NCBI GenBank assembly: GCA_964059195.1
Contig: CAXKWD010000011.1
Coordinates: 35,206,066 to 35,270,065, forward strand
DNA: 64,000 nt
Reading direction: 5' to 3'
Origin: Ectobius pallidus
Taxonomy: Eukaryota; Arthropoda; Insecta; Blattodea; Ectobiidae
The position numbers were made by a program, and so were the translations under genes. The first letter of the stretch is position 1. Every line of letters begins with the position of its first letter. Of this stretch, positions 31,552 through 44,212 are shown piece by piece. The notes below the pieces were generated by a model. It saw only the letters and a list, made by a program, of their open reading frames with translations, was not told the origin of the DNA and ran no database searches.

Positions 31552-33393
31552 ATGAGTGCAGTGAAGAAATCTAAAACGTATCATTTTAATAAGGATTGGG
31601 AGGAAGAATTTTTCTTTTGTATGGTGAAGGATAAGTGCATTTGTGTTATTTGTCGTGCGTCAGTTGCAATACCTAAGCGTGGTAACTTAGAGAGGCATCA
31701 TAAAACGGTTCATAAAAACTATGAAAAGGATTTTCCGCCACAGAGTGAATTAAGAAAACTAAAGGTACGTGATTTGATATCTTGTTTGAAAAAAGAACAA
31801 TCCATGTTCACAAGACCAGTCAAACAATCAAAAGCTGCTACGATCGCGTCATTTAAAATATCTCATATATTGGCGAAACACAAGAAACCATTCGAAGATG
31901 GATCGGTGGTGAAGGAAGCATTTATTGAAGCGGGTGAGACTTTATTTGGAGATTTTAAAAATAAAACAGAAATCATGTCTGCTATTAGAGAACTTCAGTT
32001 ATCTCGTCCGACTGTCACAAGGCGTATTGAAGTCATGAGCCAGGACATCGCAGATAAACTAAAACATGATATCATGGAATGTACATACTTTTCTTTACAG
32101 TTCGACGAATCCACCGATATGACAGACACTGCCCAGCTGTGTATTTTTATTCGGATGGTATTCAATGACATGTTGGCTAAGGAAGAATTTTTGACAATCA
32201 TACCTCTGAAGGGGAAGACCCGTGGCGAAGATATATTTGACGTTTTCTTCAATTTTGTAAAAAACTACGAGCTACCAATATATAAATTAGTGTGCATTAC
32301 AACCGATGGAGCACCAGCAATGACTGGAAACAAAAACGGTTTTGTGGCATTGTGTCGAGCTAATGAAGAATTCCCTTCATTTTTTTCATTCCATTGCATT
32401 ATACATCAACAAGTTTTGTGTTCAAAAGTTTTAAACACGGAGGAAATTATGGGCATTGCGACAAAAATTGTGAATTCCATCCGTGCACGTAGCTTGCAAC
32501 GGCGGCTCTTTCAGTTGCAGTTGGAAGATAGGGAGTCAGCTGAACACACTGATTTAGTTCTTCACACGGACGTCAGGTGGTTGAGTCGCGGAAAATTCCT
32601 AGAAAGGTTTCAAGAATTATTGCCCGAAATAACAGCTTTTCTAGACGAAAGAGGTGATGACACTCAGATTTTGAAAAACGAAAAATGGCTAAATGATTTG
32701 GCATTTTTGACTGACATCACAATGCACTTAAACACCGTTAACTTGGAGCTTCAAGGTAAAGGAAAAACTATTATTGAGATGATTAGCGCAGTAAACGCAT
32801 TCAAAAGTAAATTGCAACTTATGATAGATCAACTGAAAAGAAAGGATCTGAAACATTTTCCGTCTTTGAAAGCAAGGATTCCTCAGTTGAATTATGATAC
32901 GTATGAGGCTGAATTATCAAATATTTTGGGACAATTCGAAATGCGTTTTCATGATTGCAGTAAATTGGAAAATATAGCATCATTTATGAGTTATCCTTTT
33001 TCATGTAAAAACATTGAGGAATTAGCTACTGAAATAGCCAGTCAGTTTAATATGAACTCATGTTCTGTTGAAAATGAGTTGGTGCAGATTATATCAGATA
33101 TACATCTCAAAGCTACAGCATCTGATACAAATTTCTGGTGTTTTATATCTGAAGATAAATATCCGAATGTAAGGCAAATCGCCCTTCAACTGACGGCATT
33201 TTTTGGGTCAACTTACTTGTGCGAGTCTGCATTTTCTGAAATGAAGATAATTAAGTCAAAATATCGCAATCGACTAACTGACGATCATATGTCATCATGC
33301 TTGCGATTAGCACTCAGTGGTTACGTACCATCTTATGAAAAGTATGCTGAGGACATGCAGTGCCACGCTTCAACATCCAAAGCCACTCCTTAG
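31552..33393 (+). CDS. hAT transposase (ZBED/GTF2IRD2-like group)
   Basis: A 613-aa enzyme predicted to cut and paste the surrounding transposon in the nucleus. A BED-type zinc finger is at the N-terminus (C31-x2-C34 ... H49/H54). The RNase-H-like core follows: QFDEST gives the first catalytic Asp (D185), ITTDGAP the second (D252), then the family motif HCIIH (C282/H285) and VRWLSRG (341-347). The C-terminal hAT dimerisation block TYLCESAFSEMKIIKSKYRNR supplies the candidate catalytic Glu (E558). The length suits autonomous hAT enzymes, and no stop or frameshift is present. Similar sequences are often annotated as GTF2I-repeat or SCAN-domain proteins because vertebrate hosts domesticated related genes. 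Here it sits between terminal repeats, so it is a mobile-element gene and not a host gene. Confidence 0.93.
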   Translation: MSAVKKSKTYHFNKDWEEEFFFCMVKDKCICVICRASVAIPKRGNLERHHKTVHKNYEKDFPPQSELRKLKVRDLISCLKKEQSMFTRPVKQSKAATIASFKISHILAKHKKPFEDGSVVKEAFIEAGETLFGDFKNKTEIMSAIRELQLSRPTVTRRIEVMSQDIADKLKHDIMECTYFSLQFDESTDMTDTAQLCIFIRMVFNDMLAKEEFLTIIPLKGKTRGEDIFDVFFNFVKNYELPIYKLVCITTDGAPAMTGNKNGFVALCRANEEFPSFFSFHCIIHQQVLCSKVLNTEEIMGIATKIVNSIRARSLQRRLFQLQLEDRESAEHTDLVLHTDVRWLSRGKFLERFQELLPEITAFLDERGDDTQILKNEKWLNDLAFLTDITMHLNTVNLELQGKGKTIIEMISAVNAFKSKLQLMIDQLKRKDLKHFPSLKARIPQLNYDTYEAELSNILGQFEMRFHDCSKLENIASFMSYPFSCKNIEELATEIASQFNMNSCSVENELVQIISDIHLKATASDTNFWCFISEDKYPNVRQIALQLTAFFGSTYLCESAFSEMKIIKSKYRNRLTDDHMSSCLRLALSGYVPSYEKYAEDMQCHASTSKATP

Positions 33394-34601
33394 TTAAGTT
33401 TAACACCATATGTAACTCTTTTGTTTTGTAACAACCAATAAACTCGCAATTTTGAATAACTATGAGTTTTTTCATTGATATTGTAGAGAAGAACCTAACT
33501 AAACCTAACCCAAACCTTGACTAAAATAATGTACCTATACTGCGCAGAAAGCTAATATCTATATATGCTACGGTACGCCCTACCTAGGTAGGTAGGGTGT
33601 ATCGTGTATGTACGACAACCCTGCATCACACACACTTGCAGTCTCTCAGAGTCGATCGTAAGTAGTCTAAAAATATTGAGGTAGATCGCCAGCAGTTCAA
33701 GTTTGAGCACCCCTGGCCTAGGTCATACAGGAATTTGCAGTACAGTAACCACTTTTGACACAAAATTCTGAAATGTACATCTGCCATGAGATGCATCTTA
33801 AAGAGGAAATATGGGTCAATAATAAACATTCCATATGTAGGCTATTGAACTAATAAGCAGCCTTACAAAATCACTTTGTCCTTATTAAGAAATTTTTGAT
33901 ATCCAAAAATGTTAAAAATATCTTTCATATGCATCTTCATGATGTGATATAAGGTTAGTTGTCATTATTTGAATCTGTACATTTTGCTGTGGTTTGCTAA
34001 GGGAAGCATTGTTTCATTGTGTAATTTAATGTTATGTGCTTAAATATTTGGTGAAAGTGTACCTTTAAATATCAATAAGTTCATGTTGTAGCTATTGTGC
34101 TTTGTATTGCTACTAGCTCCAAAGTCAGGGAATATTGTCTCTCCTAGATGTTTGCGAGTTGCATACTTGTTGCTACCTACAAAGGCGGTTTGTTTGAACT
34201 TTCTAAAAACATTCAGACTAACATTTCTTTCTGTGGGATGCTTTTGTTAAAAGGAAATTATGAATAATTTTAACAAGCAAAAGTCAATTGCAACCCTGTA
34301 TTAACAGTTGAGTGTAAATAACAAACCTTCTTTATGGTTATTTAGAAGTACATAAAAGATCTAATCTTTATGTTTACAGTGCCTCCTTTTAATTTGACTT
34401 TGTATTTACCTTCCGGTAAATTGTGGCACTCTTGGTCTTTATCTCGTAGTTTATTGTACCTGCAATAATTAGTTTTACAATGTGACATCTAAAAACATTC
34501 TAGGATATCCTTCTCAGGTCCTGATAAAATCTTACTGTACTAGTTTACACAAAGTTCAGTATGAATGGGATATTAATTTAAAAATAAACTCCCGAGGTCA
34601 G

Positions 34602-34931
34602 CACTGGTTGAAATCTGATCTGATCTGATTTCCTATATCCCCTATGTTGGGGCGAAGGGCCTCCAAGTGGAGGTTTCTGTTACCTATTTGAATTTTGTTA
34701 TGCTTATTTTCCGAGAGAGGGCAGAGGGACAGGTGGTAAACCCGGAAACTAAGGTATTACTTGGACGTGAAAGGGCTGAGAAATTTTGTCCAGAGGCTCT
34801 AATTTAGGCTTGCCGTAAATCTACGACACGGGGCCCCCCCAGCTTATAGTACCTCCCGGAGGACTCCGTGCCCAGGATTTCTACGTCCTGAAAAATCCAT
34901 CGGGTTTGATCCTGAGACCACTGGTTGAAAT
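34602..34931 (-). repeat. retroposed SINE-like element with 13-bp target duplication
   Basis: CACTGGTTGAAAT flanks the element exactly (34602-34614 and 34919-34931). On the minus strand it starts GTCTCAGGATCAAACCCGAT, which holds a B-box-like GGATCAAACCC but no A box, and ends in repeated ATCAG units. It is probably 5'-truncated. The long duplication and simple-repeat tail indicate LINE-driven insertion. Confidence 0.8.
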
Positions 34932-37164
34932 AGTAGTCACTTTTTAAAACACTTCATATGTCCCATGTCTATTTAAATATGATTTCTTGTAGCTCGTATG
35001 GATCTGCATGTACTGAATATTTTATATACAAAAATAGTATTGTTTCAAGTATGTATCATCATAGGGGAGTACTCCAGCGTTCCTTGATGGAGGCAGTGGT
35101 GGCAGTGTAGCTACCATTGTTCATTGAAATTGGCCATTTTGATAGATTTACACTGGAAAACGGGTTCTGAGCTACTACAGCAGTACTGCACTCAGCATAG
35201 CGTAGTATAGAAAACATGGCAGTAATAACATGGTTTCAGAGTTTTAGAGTATTCAGATTTGTCTGTATACATAAAAACACATTAACTTTCTCATAGTTTT
35301 TCTTCCTTCTTGTATCTATGGTGTAAGTCATTTTTCACCAGAGTAGTTCTAAATATGGCCATGCTAAAAGCTGAAAGGCAATAAATGTGTGTTGGGTGTA
35401 ATGGGAGGGGCATGGTCATTTTCGATCAAATAGAATATCTACTGCCTAGAATACAAAAATTTGAAACCTTTACATTTACAGGTTTCTTCGGTAAATATTG
35501 GGAGGTTGTCTTCAAATTAATTATAAGTTCGCTGCTCTAAGAATCGAATTCTCTCTCATTCATGAATTACACAGATATGTTTTAGCATAGACAACGTTGT
35601 TGCTATGGTTCTGATCACAAGTCTTGTATTTTGTAAGTGACGAAATATTTAGGCATGGGGATGTGCTCCAAAGAGAATATTAACTTAGTGTATGGTATTT
35701 GCGTGCCTTGAGTACTAGTAAAACCCAGACTAATTCAGCCATACAGATTCCTTTTTTGTTTAATTAAGGAGTCTTTTTTAATTTAGAAATTTGTGTTGCT
35801 AGTGAGACATTTCTACCACACTTCTTTGTGTTTGAAATAACTGGCAGAAATGATTTCCGTAATCTTGAATTATTTAAAAATTCCATGACAAATGTTTTAT
35901 ATAGACTTTTATGTTTGTACTGACTTGTACCGTACACACTGACTGTGGGTGGTGACTTAATTTCCCCTTACTCGTATTTGATGTCATGTCTTCTCTCTTC
36001 TCTCTTCAGATTACTTTTCCTCTTACTACTCATTATATGACCCTTTCTCATATTCTTTCTTACCCTTACATTTTTAAACTTAACTTCTCTCATTCTGTTT
36101 ACACTCTTATCTCCTCTTCCATTTTCTCCATTTTGCCACCTTATCTCTCTCTCTAGACACTTATGCTACTCAGTTTATATTTCAATTATCTAGACTGCTA
36201 TCACTTATAGACACCTCTTTTTCGCAAAGTGCAAAATACAAAAATGTTTAATAAAACATTAACAAATTCAGCTAAAAATGCTGAAACAATTATTCATTTT
36301 TCAGCTGAATCATGACATAATTAACTAGGTTATGTGAATTACATTGGAAGCAATTTAAAGGTGGCAACCTTAGATGGAGGCAATACCCATCAGTATTATA
36401 CCAAAAACAAGAGTTCATTTGCATTTTTCAAACAAAACCTAGCTACAACAATTAAAATTAATGTTTAGTGAAGCTTTTATTCCTTAAAGATTCTAACAAA
36501 AATAGTGAAATTGTTGAAGAACTTAAATAAAAGTAGCAAAAAAAAAAAATACTGAAATTACTAAAATATTTACAAAATCTGGTGAAAAAAATTTACTGAC
36601 AAAAATAGATGCTTGTAGCTAGTGTGATAATTTTAGTGTGTGTAAGGAACCATAAAAGGTTTTCTCAGGGGTGCCCCCTTTTATCACATTCACATATAGG
36701 CCTACCAATTCTGCACTGTCTTTTTTAATCAGCCATAATCTATGGAGTCACTGGCAAAAAAAGACATTGTTCCTAAAGGTAAGAGTAACAGAACAAATTT
36801 CCCCCCCCCCCCCTCCTTTCAGACCTCACACTCGACTTGCCATTATCTAATTTATACTTTAGTCCTACTTTGTTGCCTTTTTCTCTTTTTCTTCTTTGAG
36901 GAATAGAGAAAACAGCATGTTTAAACATTAAATTTCTTCCTTCCCATCTCTTATGTCAGTGTATAATAGCAGAGTTATTATATATGTAGTAGAAAGCCTT
37001 ATCATGATACGTATAAGGGATGACCGTGACTTGACATTACATACCGTTAAAAAGGGTTAAGTGCTAGGTCAGTTTCTGTGTGTTCTTTAAAGGAAATACC
37101 ACATAGTGTAACTTTCTAACAGTAACTGCAGTGTTTTCTGTTACCAGTACAGTTTAGGATTTTG

Positions 37165-37345
37165 CCACAGCCAAATCTGTGATATGGCTTCTCTCCTCGA
37201 AGGCAGTGGTTCAAACCCCAGATCTTCCTGTGGGATTGTGTCTACAAAGTGGCTCAGAAAGATGTCCAAGTGCTTGGGCAAGATACAGGTTTGACACCAG
37301 GAGCCTGTTTGTTGGCGTCCTGTATGGTAACCTTACGGTAGAAAA
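37165..37345 (+). repeat. tRNA-derived SINE-like fragment
   Basis: GGCAGTGGTTCAAACCCCAG is a good B box. The upstream A-box half is degenerate and the body runs to about 37340. It differs from the S1 family. Confidence 0.45.
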
Positions 37346-38221
37346 CATAATGTATGTACAGTATACTTATGAGGGAATGATTAATCAAAAGCAGGAAGTG
37401 ATAAATCTATCAGTGACTAGTAACTGTTGAAGAAATAACCATGCATTGGTAGCTGGTATGATTTTAAGGCATATACATATAAGAAAGGAACCTGTGTAAT
37501 TGGGTCTTCGTATTCCAAATTTATAAAACTTACTAATTACAATCAGTTTAATCTGCCTCTCTTAAACATAAAATTACAAGCGCCAGTGTAATACAATACA
37601 AAGAATAGTCAGATAAAATTATAAATTGTAAAAGTTATAATGTACTGGTATTCTTGAAGTTTCCAAATGGCCTAGACAGTGCCTATCGGCAGTTCACCCA
37701 TCTTCAGCTCCTTAACCTTCCTTTTGCGGAGATCCAGAGTGTTGAATCGTTGCATGATACATTATGATTTATCAGTTATAATAGTTCAGGAAATAGAGGA
37801 AGAAAAAAGGGGGTTACCTAGCAAAAGATCAGGTAATTCTAATTTGTTTGATATCAGAACCACCCGACCTTTTGTAAGGTAGAACATCTCTATTCTCTGG
37901 ACTATAATGTAACATTCAATCTTTGGAACTCCACAAGAAAGGATATTATGGAGCTAAAGATGAGTAAATGGTCAATATACATTGTCCAGCCCATTTGGAA
38001 GCTTCAAGAATATTTTATAGCTTTTACATTTAAAAATTTTGTCATACTACTGTAATGTATTCTATTATATTGGATATTGTAATTTTTCTGTTTACATGAG
38101 GTAAATTACAAATTCAGAATACAAAGGATTTGGTGAACTTAATAATACAGTAAATTTCTCCCTCGTTGGTAGAGGAAAAAAAAAGAAATTTATTAACACA
38201 TAACTTTGAAATTTTAGACTA

Positions 38222-39595
38222 CGAGGTCTGATTGGAAAGTTTTAAGAATGGGCTTGTAATTTCACAATGGTGGTACTTACATGCTACTGTGGTGCATCTC
38301 CTTCAAAATAGTCCCCTTCTGACTGAACACACTGACTCCAACGGTGTTTCCACTTTTGGAAACATTCCTGGAAATTTTTTTTCTGAAGTGTGTTAAGGAC
38401 GCTCTCCGTATTTGCCTGGATGTCTTCAATCGAGTCAAATCGCTTCCCTTTCAGTGAAAATTTCATTTTAGGAAACACGTAGAAGTCCGCAGGGGCTATA
38501 TCAGGGGAATAGGGCGGTTGTGGAAGCACAGGACTTTGGAATTTGGTAAAAAATTCCACGATTGAGAAGGCACGATGAGCTGGCGCATTGTCGTGGTGGA
38601 GCACCCAACTCCTGTCTTTCCACAATGCAGGCCTTTTCTTCCGCACATTTTCGCACAAACGCTCAAGGACACATTTGTAGTATTCCTGGTTAATTGTCTG
38701 TCCTCTAGGGGTAAATTCATGGTGCACAATACCGGTAGAATAAAAAAAAAATCACCAACATTGTCTTCACATTTGACCGACTTTGACGTGCATTTTCCGG
38801 TTGTGGTGAACCTGGACTCTTCCACTGCGAAGACTGAACTTTGGTTTCAGGATCATATCCATATACCCACATTTCGTCACCTGTAATTGCCCTATTTAAC
38901 AAATCTGGGTCATTTTTAACCCAATTAATCAGTTCTTGGCACACTTCAAGTCGGTGTTGTTTCTGGTCATTTCACAACAATTTTGGAATGAATTTTGCGG
39001 ACACTCTACGCATGTTCAGATCTTCAGTTAAAATTGACTGAACTGATTAGTATGAATGCGAAGTTATTAAAAACCGTGGCACAACTGAATAGTAAAAATA
39101 AAGTTTAAAAACACTTATGCACCACTTAAGTCACAGATAAAATCAGGACATGTTTCATCGCGAACTTTCACAACATTTTCATTCGTTTTTGAAGTGGAAG
39201 GACGGCCGGACCGTGGTTCATCTTCAAATGATTCGTGGCCATTTTTAAATCTGTTGAACCACACAAAAATATTTGACTGGCTCAGACACTTATCTCCAAA
39301 AGCTGTTTTTAATAGTTCAAAAGTCTCAGAAGCTGATTTCCCGGTTTTAAAACAAAATTTCACACAAACTCGTTGCTCCGTTTTTACGTCCATTTTCAAT
39401 CAGACAGAATCCGGCAACAAGTCGTAACAGATCCTCATTCAACAGCTGCCAAAACGAACTGAATAAAGGAAAAGCATTTTCCTGTCAGAGGGCGTTCAAG
39501 GACAAGTCAATGATTAACCCCATCTTCGGTGTACCTGCCTGCCAAACCAATAAGCAGTGGCGGATCCATTCTTAAAACTTTCCAATCAGACCTCG
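38222..39595 (-). mobile_element. mariner element 1 (degenerate)
   Basis: 1374 bp flanked by TA. The terminal repeats are perfect over about 30 bp and begin CGAGGTCTGATTGGAAAG. The size is normal for mariner. The transposase lies on the minus strand in at least three broken frames. Confidence 0.92.
38284..39399 (-). pseudogene. mariner transposase 1, broken
   Basis: N-terminal part at 39115-39399 with the helix-turn-helix region (FVWFNRFKNGHESFEDEPR, GRPSTS). The middle at 38717-38944 has the first catalytic Asp (ITGDEMWVYGYDPETK). The C-terminal part at 38284-38727 has HHDNAPAH and SPDIAPADFYVFP, which supply the other two Asp of the DD34D triad. The 38945-39114 stretch is degraded and frames shift, so no active enzyme is encoded. 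Confidence 0.88.
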
Positions 39596-39931
39596 TAGAT
39601 GAAAGGTTAATAAACTTGGGTATATGTACCATCTGGTAATGGCAGAAAGATAAAAAAAAAAATACGGGGTTGAAAAGAAAAAAACAGAAGCAAAGTTAGA
39701 GAGTTTGATTTTCGAATAGATGCTATGAAAAGTCTGATAGCCTATTTGCAAATTAAGGAAAAGGAAGGATTAGGCATAGGCCTTGAATGCTGCAATTATA
39801 AAAAATAGGAAACAACTGCCCAATTCGGGAATCAACTTCCTGCTGCAAAAGCTCGTCACGTAGGTCAAGTTGGAGGAGAGAAGAGGATTGACTGTGGGGA
39901 AATAGACTGACAAACTAATACACAGGCTAAG

Positions 39932-40022
39932 CTATTGTAATGTAATGTAATAGTTTATTCTTGTGTCGTAATATTAACACCCTTGGCGTTACAAAGGTTT
40001 TCGCCATAGGATGTACCTCCTA
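39932..40022 (-). repeat. short retroposon 3' end with (ATTAC)n tail
   Basis: TGTAATGTAATGTAATAG at the left, read on the minus strand as (ATTAC)n, is joined to a block containing AACCTTTGTAACGCCAAGGG. It looks like a truncated SINE or LINE 3' end. Confidence 0.4.
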
Positions 40023-40729
40023 CCATAACACACTAATATTAACATAAAAGGCTAAGCTATTGGAATTTTATTTTTCATCAGTTACTACTGTTCTTTTTCT
40101 TTGCTGAACATATCACTTCCTGCTTTTTATTATTTAAATTCCTTTTTGTTGACACATGTGTATATTTCTAGGGAAAGTATCATTTGCTTTACATGTCTGT
40201 GAATGAAAGATTAACCCTTTGCAGGCGGCGGTCCTGTAACAATGTTTTATTATTTAGCATGAAAATGTTTATGAGCAAACTGCACAGTCTGATTGAGCGC
40301 ATTATAAGTTTACATTGGCTTACAGTAGGCTGTGATTTTCAGTTGGATCAGTATCTTGATCAAAATCAGAATGCAGAACTGGCCCTTGCTGGATATTGTA
40401 TATTATAATTATAGATATGGGCCTGCACCAAAATTACTCGCTTCCATCCAGCTGCACTATTGCTTCTGATGTCACTTACGTTGCTCTCACTCTCACTAAC
40501 ACTGCCAGTAGCGATTTCAGAAAACAAACATCGCTCACTCTTGCTAAATGATAATAGTGGCACTTCATTATCATTTTGAATAATTAATTCGTCAGTTTTA
40601 GAACCTGCAAGACACTTTCTTCATGCCATTTTACCGAAAATAAGGGGAAACACAAAACAAAGAAAGCACGCCATTCAGTATTTACGGATTCCCAGTGAAT
40701 TCCTCTACTAAAATGATCCTGAGCACTTA

Positions 40730-42049
40730 CGAGGTGCTACCCAAAATATCCGAGAATTTCATTGTAAAAATCAGAAAACTATACTTACGTCCTAAAGTTC
40801 TCGTCACCTTCAAAGTAGTCACCTTGGACATGTATGCAAAGATCCCAGCATTGTTCCCATTTTTGGAAGCACTCCTGGAAGTCTGCAGGGTGAAGGGTGT
40901 TCAGGACCCATTGCAATTCCACTTGGATGTCTTGAATGGAGTCAAAATGTTGCCCTTCCAGCGCAATTTTCATCTTCGGGAACAAATAGAAGTCGCACAG
41001 GGCTAGGTCTGGCAAGTAGGGAGGGTGGGGGACCGTTCCCATGTTATTTTTGGCCAGGAATTCCCTCACAATGAACGAAGTGTGCACAGGTGCATTGTCA
41101 TGGTGCACCAACCAGTCTTTCTTTTCCCACAACTCTGGCCATTTGCCCCGAACATTTTCCCTCAGTCGCCTCAAAACCTCGCAGTAAAACTGCCCATTGA
41201 CAGTCTGACCAGGTGCAACAAACTCCTTGTGCACAATTCCCCGAATGTCGAAAAAAATGGTCAGCATTGACTTGTTGCTGTGAACTTGTCGAGCTTTTTT
41301 CGGCCTTGGAGAAGATGGCGTCTTCCATTGTGGTGATTGCTGCTTTGTTTCAGGGTCATAACCATAGACCCAAGATTCATCCCCTCTTATGACTCTGGAT
41401 AAGAAGTTTGGACACTCTCAAACTGTTTGCTGCAGCTCAGTGCACATCTGAATCCTGAAGTTTCATTGCTCGATGCTGAGAAGGCGAGGGACAAGCTTTG
41501 CTGCAATTCGTCTCATGTTCAGTTCATTGGCTAGAATTCATTGACATGTACTGTACAACAGTCCAAGTCTATTACAAACATTGTGAATTGTCTGCCTTCT
41601 GTCTTTGTGAATCATGTCGCACACTTTCATGATCATTTCTGGTGTTGTGCATGTTGACGGTCGACCAGAATGTTTATAATCTTCCACAGATTCTCGGCCT
41701 TCCTTGAAGCGCTTGAACCACTCAAATGTTCTTGCTTGACCCAGTGCACTCTCACCAAATGCCTCTGTCAGCATGCGGTGGGTTTCAGCTGCACTTTCCT
41801 TCAACTTGAAAAAGAATTTGATGCAAATCCGTTGCTCCTTCACGTTATCCATTTGATAATTCACAGAAACTCTGAAACATGTCGTGACACGCACCACTAC
41901 AACTCACAATGGCATGTGCAAAAGATGACGCAACTTTGTACCACAGTAGCTAAGACGTGTACCTCGAGACATCTAGCGGCGGAAAGTCGTACTGCTACTG
42001 ATTTGACCAGTACAATTAAATTCTCGTGGATAGTTTGGGTTGCACCTCG
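40730..42049 (-). mobile_element. mariner element 2 (degenerate, different subfamily)
   Basis: 1320 bp flanked by TA. The terminal repeats begin CGAGGTGC(T/A)ACCCAAA and match imperfectly over about 30 bp. They differ from mariner 1. Same orientation as mariner 1, about 1.1 kb apart. Confidence 0.9.
40785..41897 (-). pseudogene. mariner transposase 2, broken
   Basis: N-terminal frame 41538-41897 (IKFFFKLKESAAET, FEWFKRFKEGRESVED, GRPST). The main C-terminal frame extends upstream of 41267 to about 41400 and reads IRGDESWVYGYDPETK, then HHDNAPVH and LPDLALCDFYLFP, so the three catalytic Asp are present. A stop just before the CPNFLSRVIRGDE segment (about 41415) and degraded sequence to 41537 break the gene. 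It is less damaged than mariner 1. Confidence 0.88.
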
Positions 42050-43702
42050 TATATAAGAGAAATCCCATGTCAGGGTAGTTAAGAGAACATTCTTCTTGAC
42101 ATTTTTTGAAGTTTTATGTACTATGTGCATTAGAAGAGCCGATCAAAGAACTCATATATGGGTTTCTGCCTTGAGCACGACTACAGGACTCCCATATATT
42201 GGTTTCCGCCCGCGAAGGGTTAAAATAATTTCTATTATTGGGACGGTAATTTTTGTTATAACCTAATTATTGATCTGTTCTTACATATTATAGTCCGCTC
42301 AGTTTTAGTTGGCATATGAGCTGAGCCAATGCATGCATTAAAATGGCAAATTCCCAAGAGTATATTTTTGGGGGATTAAAAGATAGGAGACACTGTTACT
42401 CTTGCTTGTGCCATGGTCATCCAAACTAAGCAACAGAACTTCTAAATTCTATTGGAAATTCGTCATTTTAGTGAACATGTTGGCTTAGCTCATATGCCCT
42501 CTAAAGCCATGTGTACTATAGTGGTAACCTGTGACTCAAGAACTGAATATTTTGAATGTTGTTTGTTAGAGCATGAATCTCTAGGGGTTTTTGACAACTT
42601 TTCTTGAGAACTGATAGTTCATTCTCAGGCATTCCTTGGCAATGACACAGCCTCAGTGGCAAAAGCTTTCTTTCATTTATCTGACTGGCCTTGCGAAAGT
42701 CATTTCACATCTGCGCCCGCTATACAGGCATTTTTATCTCATGAGATCACTGTAAACTATTGTGCAATGATGTATGTTTTTATCCTTTGAGCTCTCCTCT
42801 GTTTTGTGGCAGTCTTCGGTTCATTTCTTTATATTCTCCTTTTGGAGAACAGACTGACATGAGGTTCATGTTTTGTCTGTATTTCAGTTAATGACTGAGC
42901 TCTTTGTCATTCTAGTTTACTTGAACTCCTGGGCTGTAATTTTCTTACTATTTTTTTATGTTGTTTTTTATTTTCTTTTTGTTCGGGGTAAAATTTTTAC
43001 TTGGTTTCGTGCTACTGGCTGTGCCGTCGATTTGGAATGCTGTCTTTAAGCTTTTGACAGTGTCAGTAACCTGATGAAAGTATTATAATTATCAATTTAA
43101 ACAATTATCATGCAATAATACAGCTGCGTACAGGCATTTTAATTACTTTGTATCAAGGTCTCAATGACCTTACAATTGACAGGCCTTTAAACCCCAGTAT
43201 CTACCTACCCCACTTCAGTACTTCGTGCGTAAATTTGGACAGAAGTTAGCAGTTCTGATATGAGATCTGTACTATATCTGCCTTTGGGATTGGTGCTATT
43301 TTTAAAGTATAAATGTTGTTGCACTGATTTAACGTCACTATTATAAAAAATGAAATTGCAAACTGATAATCCACAAAACAGTAAACAGCCAAACAAGGTT
43401 CTACTTTAATATTGATTAATAATTTGCTTATAATATGCGGATTTCATCTAGCAAAGCAGTATAGTTTGGATAAACAGAACACATCATAATAATATTGAGT
43501 TTTATTTGCATGTCCTTTGCAAAATAGCAGTATCTGTATCCTCTCGTAGGTGTATTGGTAATGTTCCACTATATATGTCCTAGATAATTATATTAATAAA
43601 CCTGAGTTATTTGTTAAGATATTACATGGTGAGTTGCACATAATTTCGCTTTCAGTACAAATACCTGAAGTAGTTTTGAAAACCATTGTCTTATCAGCAG
43701 TA

Positions 43703-44212
43703 CAGTGGTACCTCGAGATACGAGTGCCCTAACATACGAGTTATTTGAGATACGAGCTGTCGAGCGAGCAAAGTTTTGTTTTGAAATACGAGCGACATTT
43801 GAGATACGAGGAACGGCCAGCTGCGACGCTGCACACGGCCCACCAGTTTACTGTGCCTCGAGCGTCTCGCGCATTATCCCACGTATTCCCCCATTGTGCT
43901 TGTTTACCTTGCTGTCGAAGCATCTTTGCTAAGTTTTTCTAGAAATAATAGAAAAAAATGAGCAAGGTGTGCGAATAGCTGACTTGGCGAGGCAGTACAG
44001 TATTGTTTTTATACAATATTTGTCATTTATAAATTCATTTTTCTTGTTCAAAAACACGTAACAAAAACAATTGGGAGTAGCATTTTTGGGGCTGGAACGG
44101 ATTAATGGCATTTCAATTAATTTCAATGGGGAGAATTGCTTTGAGATACGAGCAAATTGACATACGAGCAAGGTTACGGAACGAATTAAACTCGTATCTC
44201 GAGGTATCACTG
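43703..44212. mobile_element. 510-bp MITE with ATACGAG repeats
   Basis: TA-flanked ends CAGTGGTACCTCGAGATACG and its inverse with one mismatch. GATACGAG/CATACGAG recurs about eight times near both ends and may be binding sites for a Tc1/pogo-type transposase. There is no transposase. Confidence 0.8.

Larger units (their letters stand above)
31166..33715 (+). mobile_element. complete hAT transposon
   Basis: The terminal inverted repeats are CAGGGGTGCTCAAAC and GTTTGAGCACCCCTG. The 8-bp target duplication GCCTAGGT (31158-31165 and 33716-33723) is perfect. The subterminal regions are rich in TCGATCG. An intact transposase ORF lies inside, with AATAAA at 33437-33442, 44 bases after its stop. The perfect duplication and uninterrupted ORF suggest a recent insertion. 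Confidence 0.95.

Noticed and set aside
31995..32252. Minus-strand frame within the hAT transposase
   Set aside because: A shadow of the intact plus-strand transposase.
33480..33520. CCTAACC-like words as insect telomeric repeat
   Set aside because: Only a few irregular units inside the hAT 3' region; not a (CCTAA)n array.
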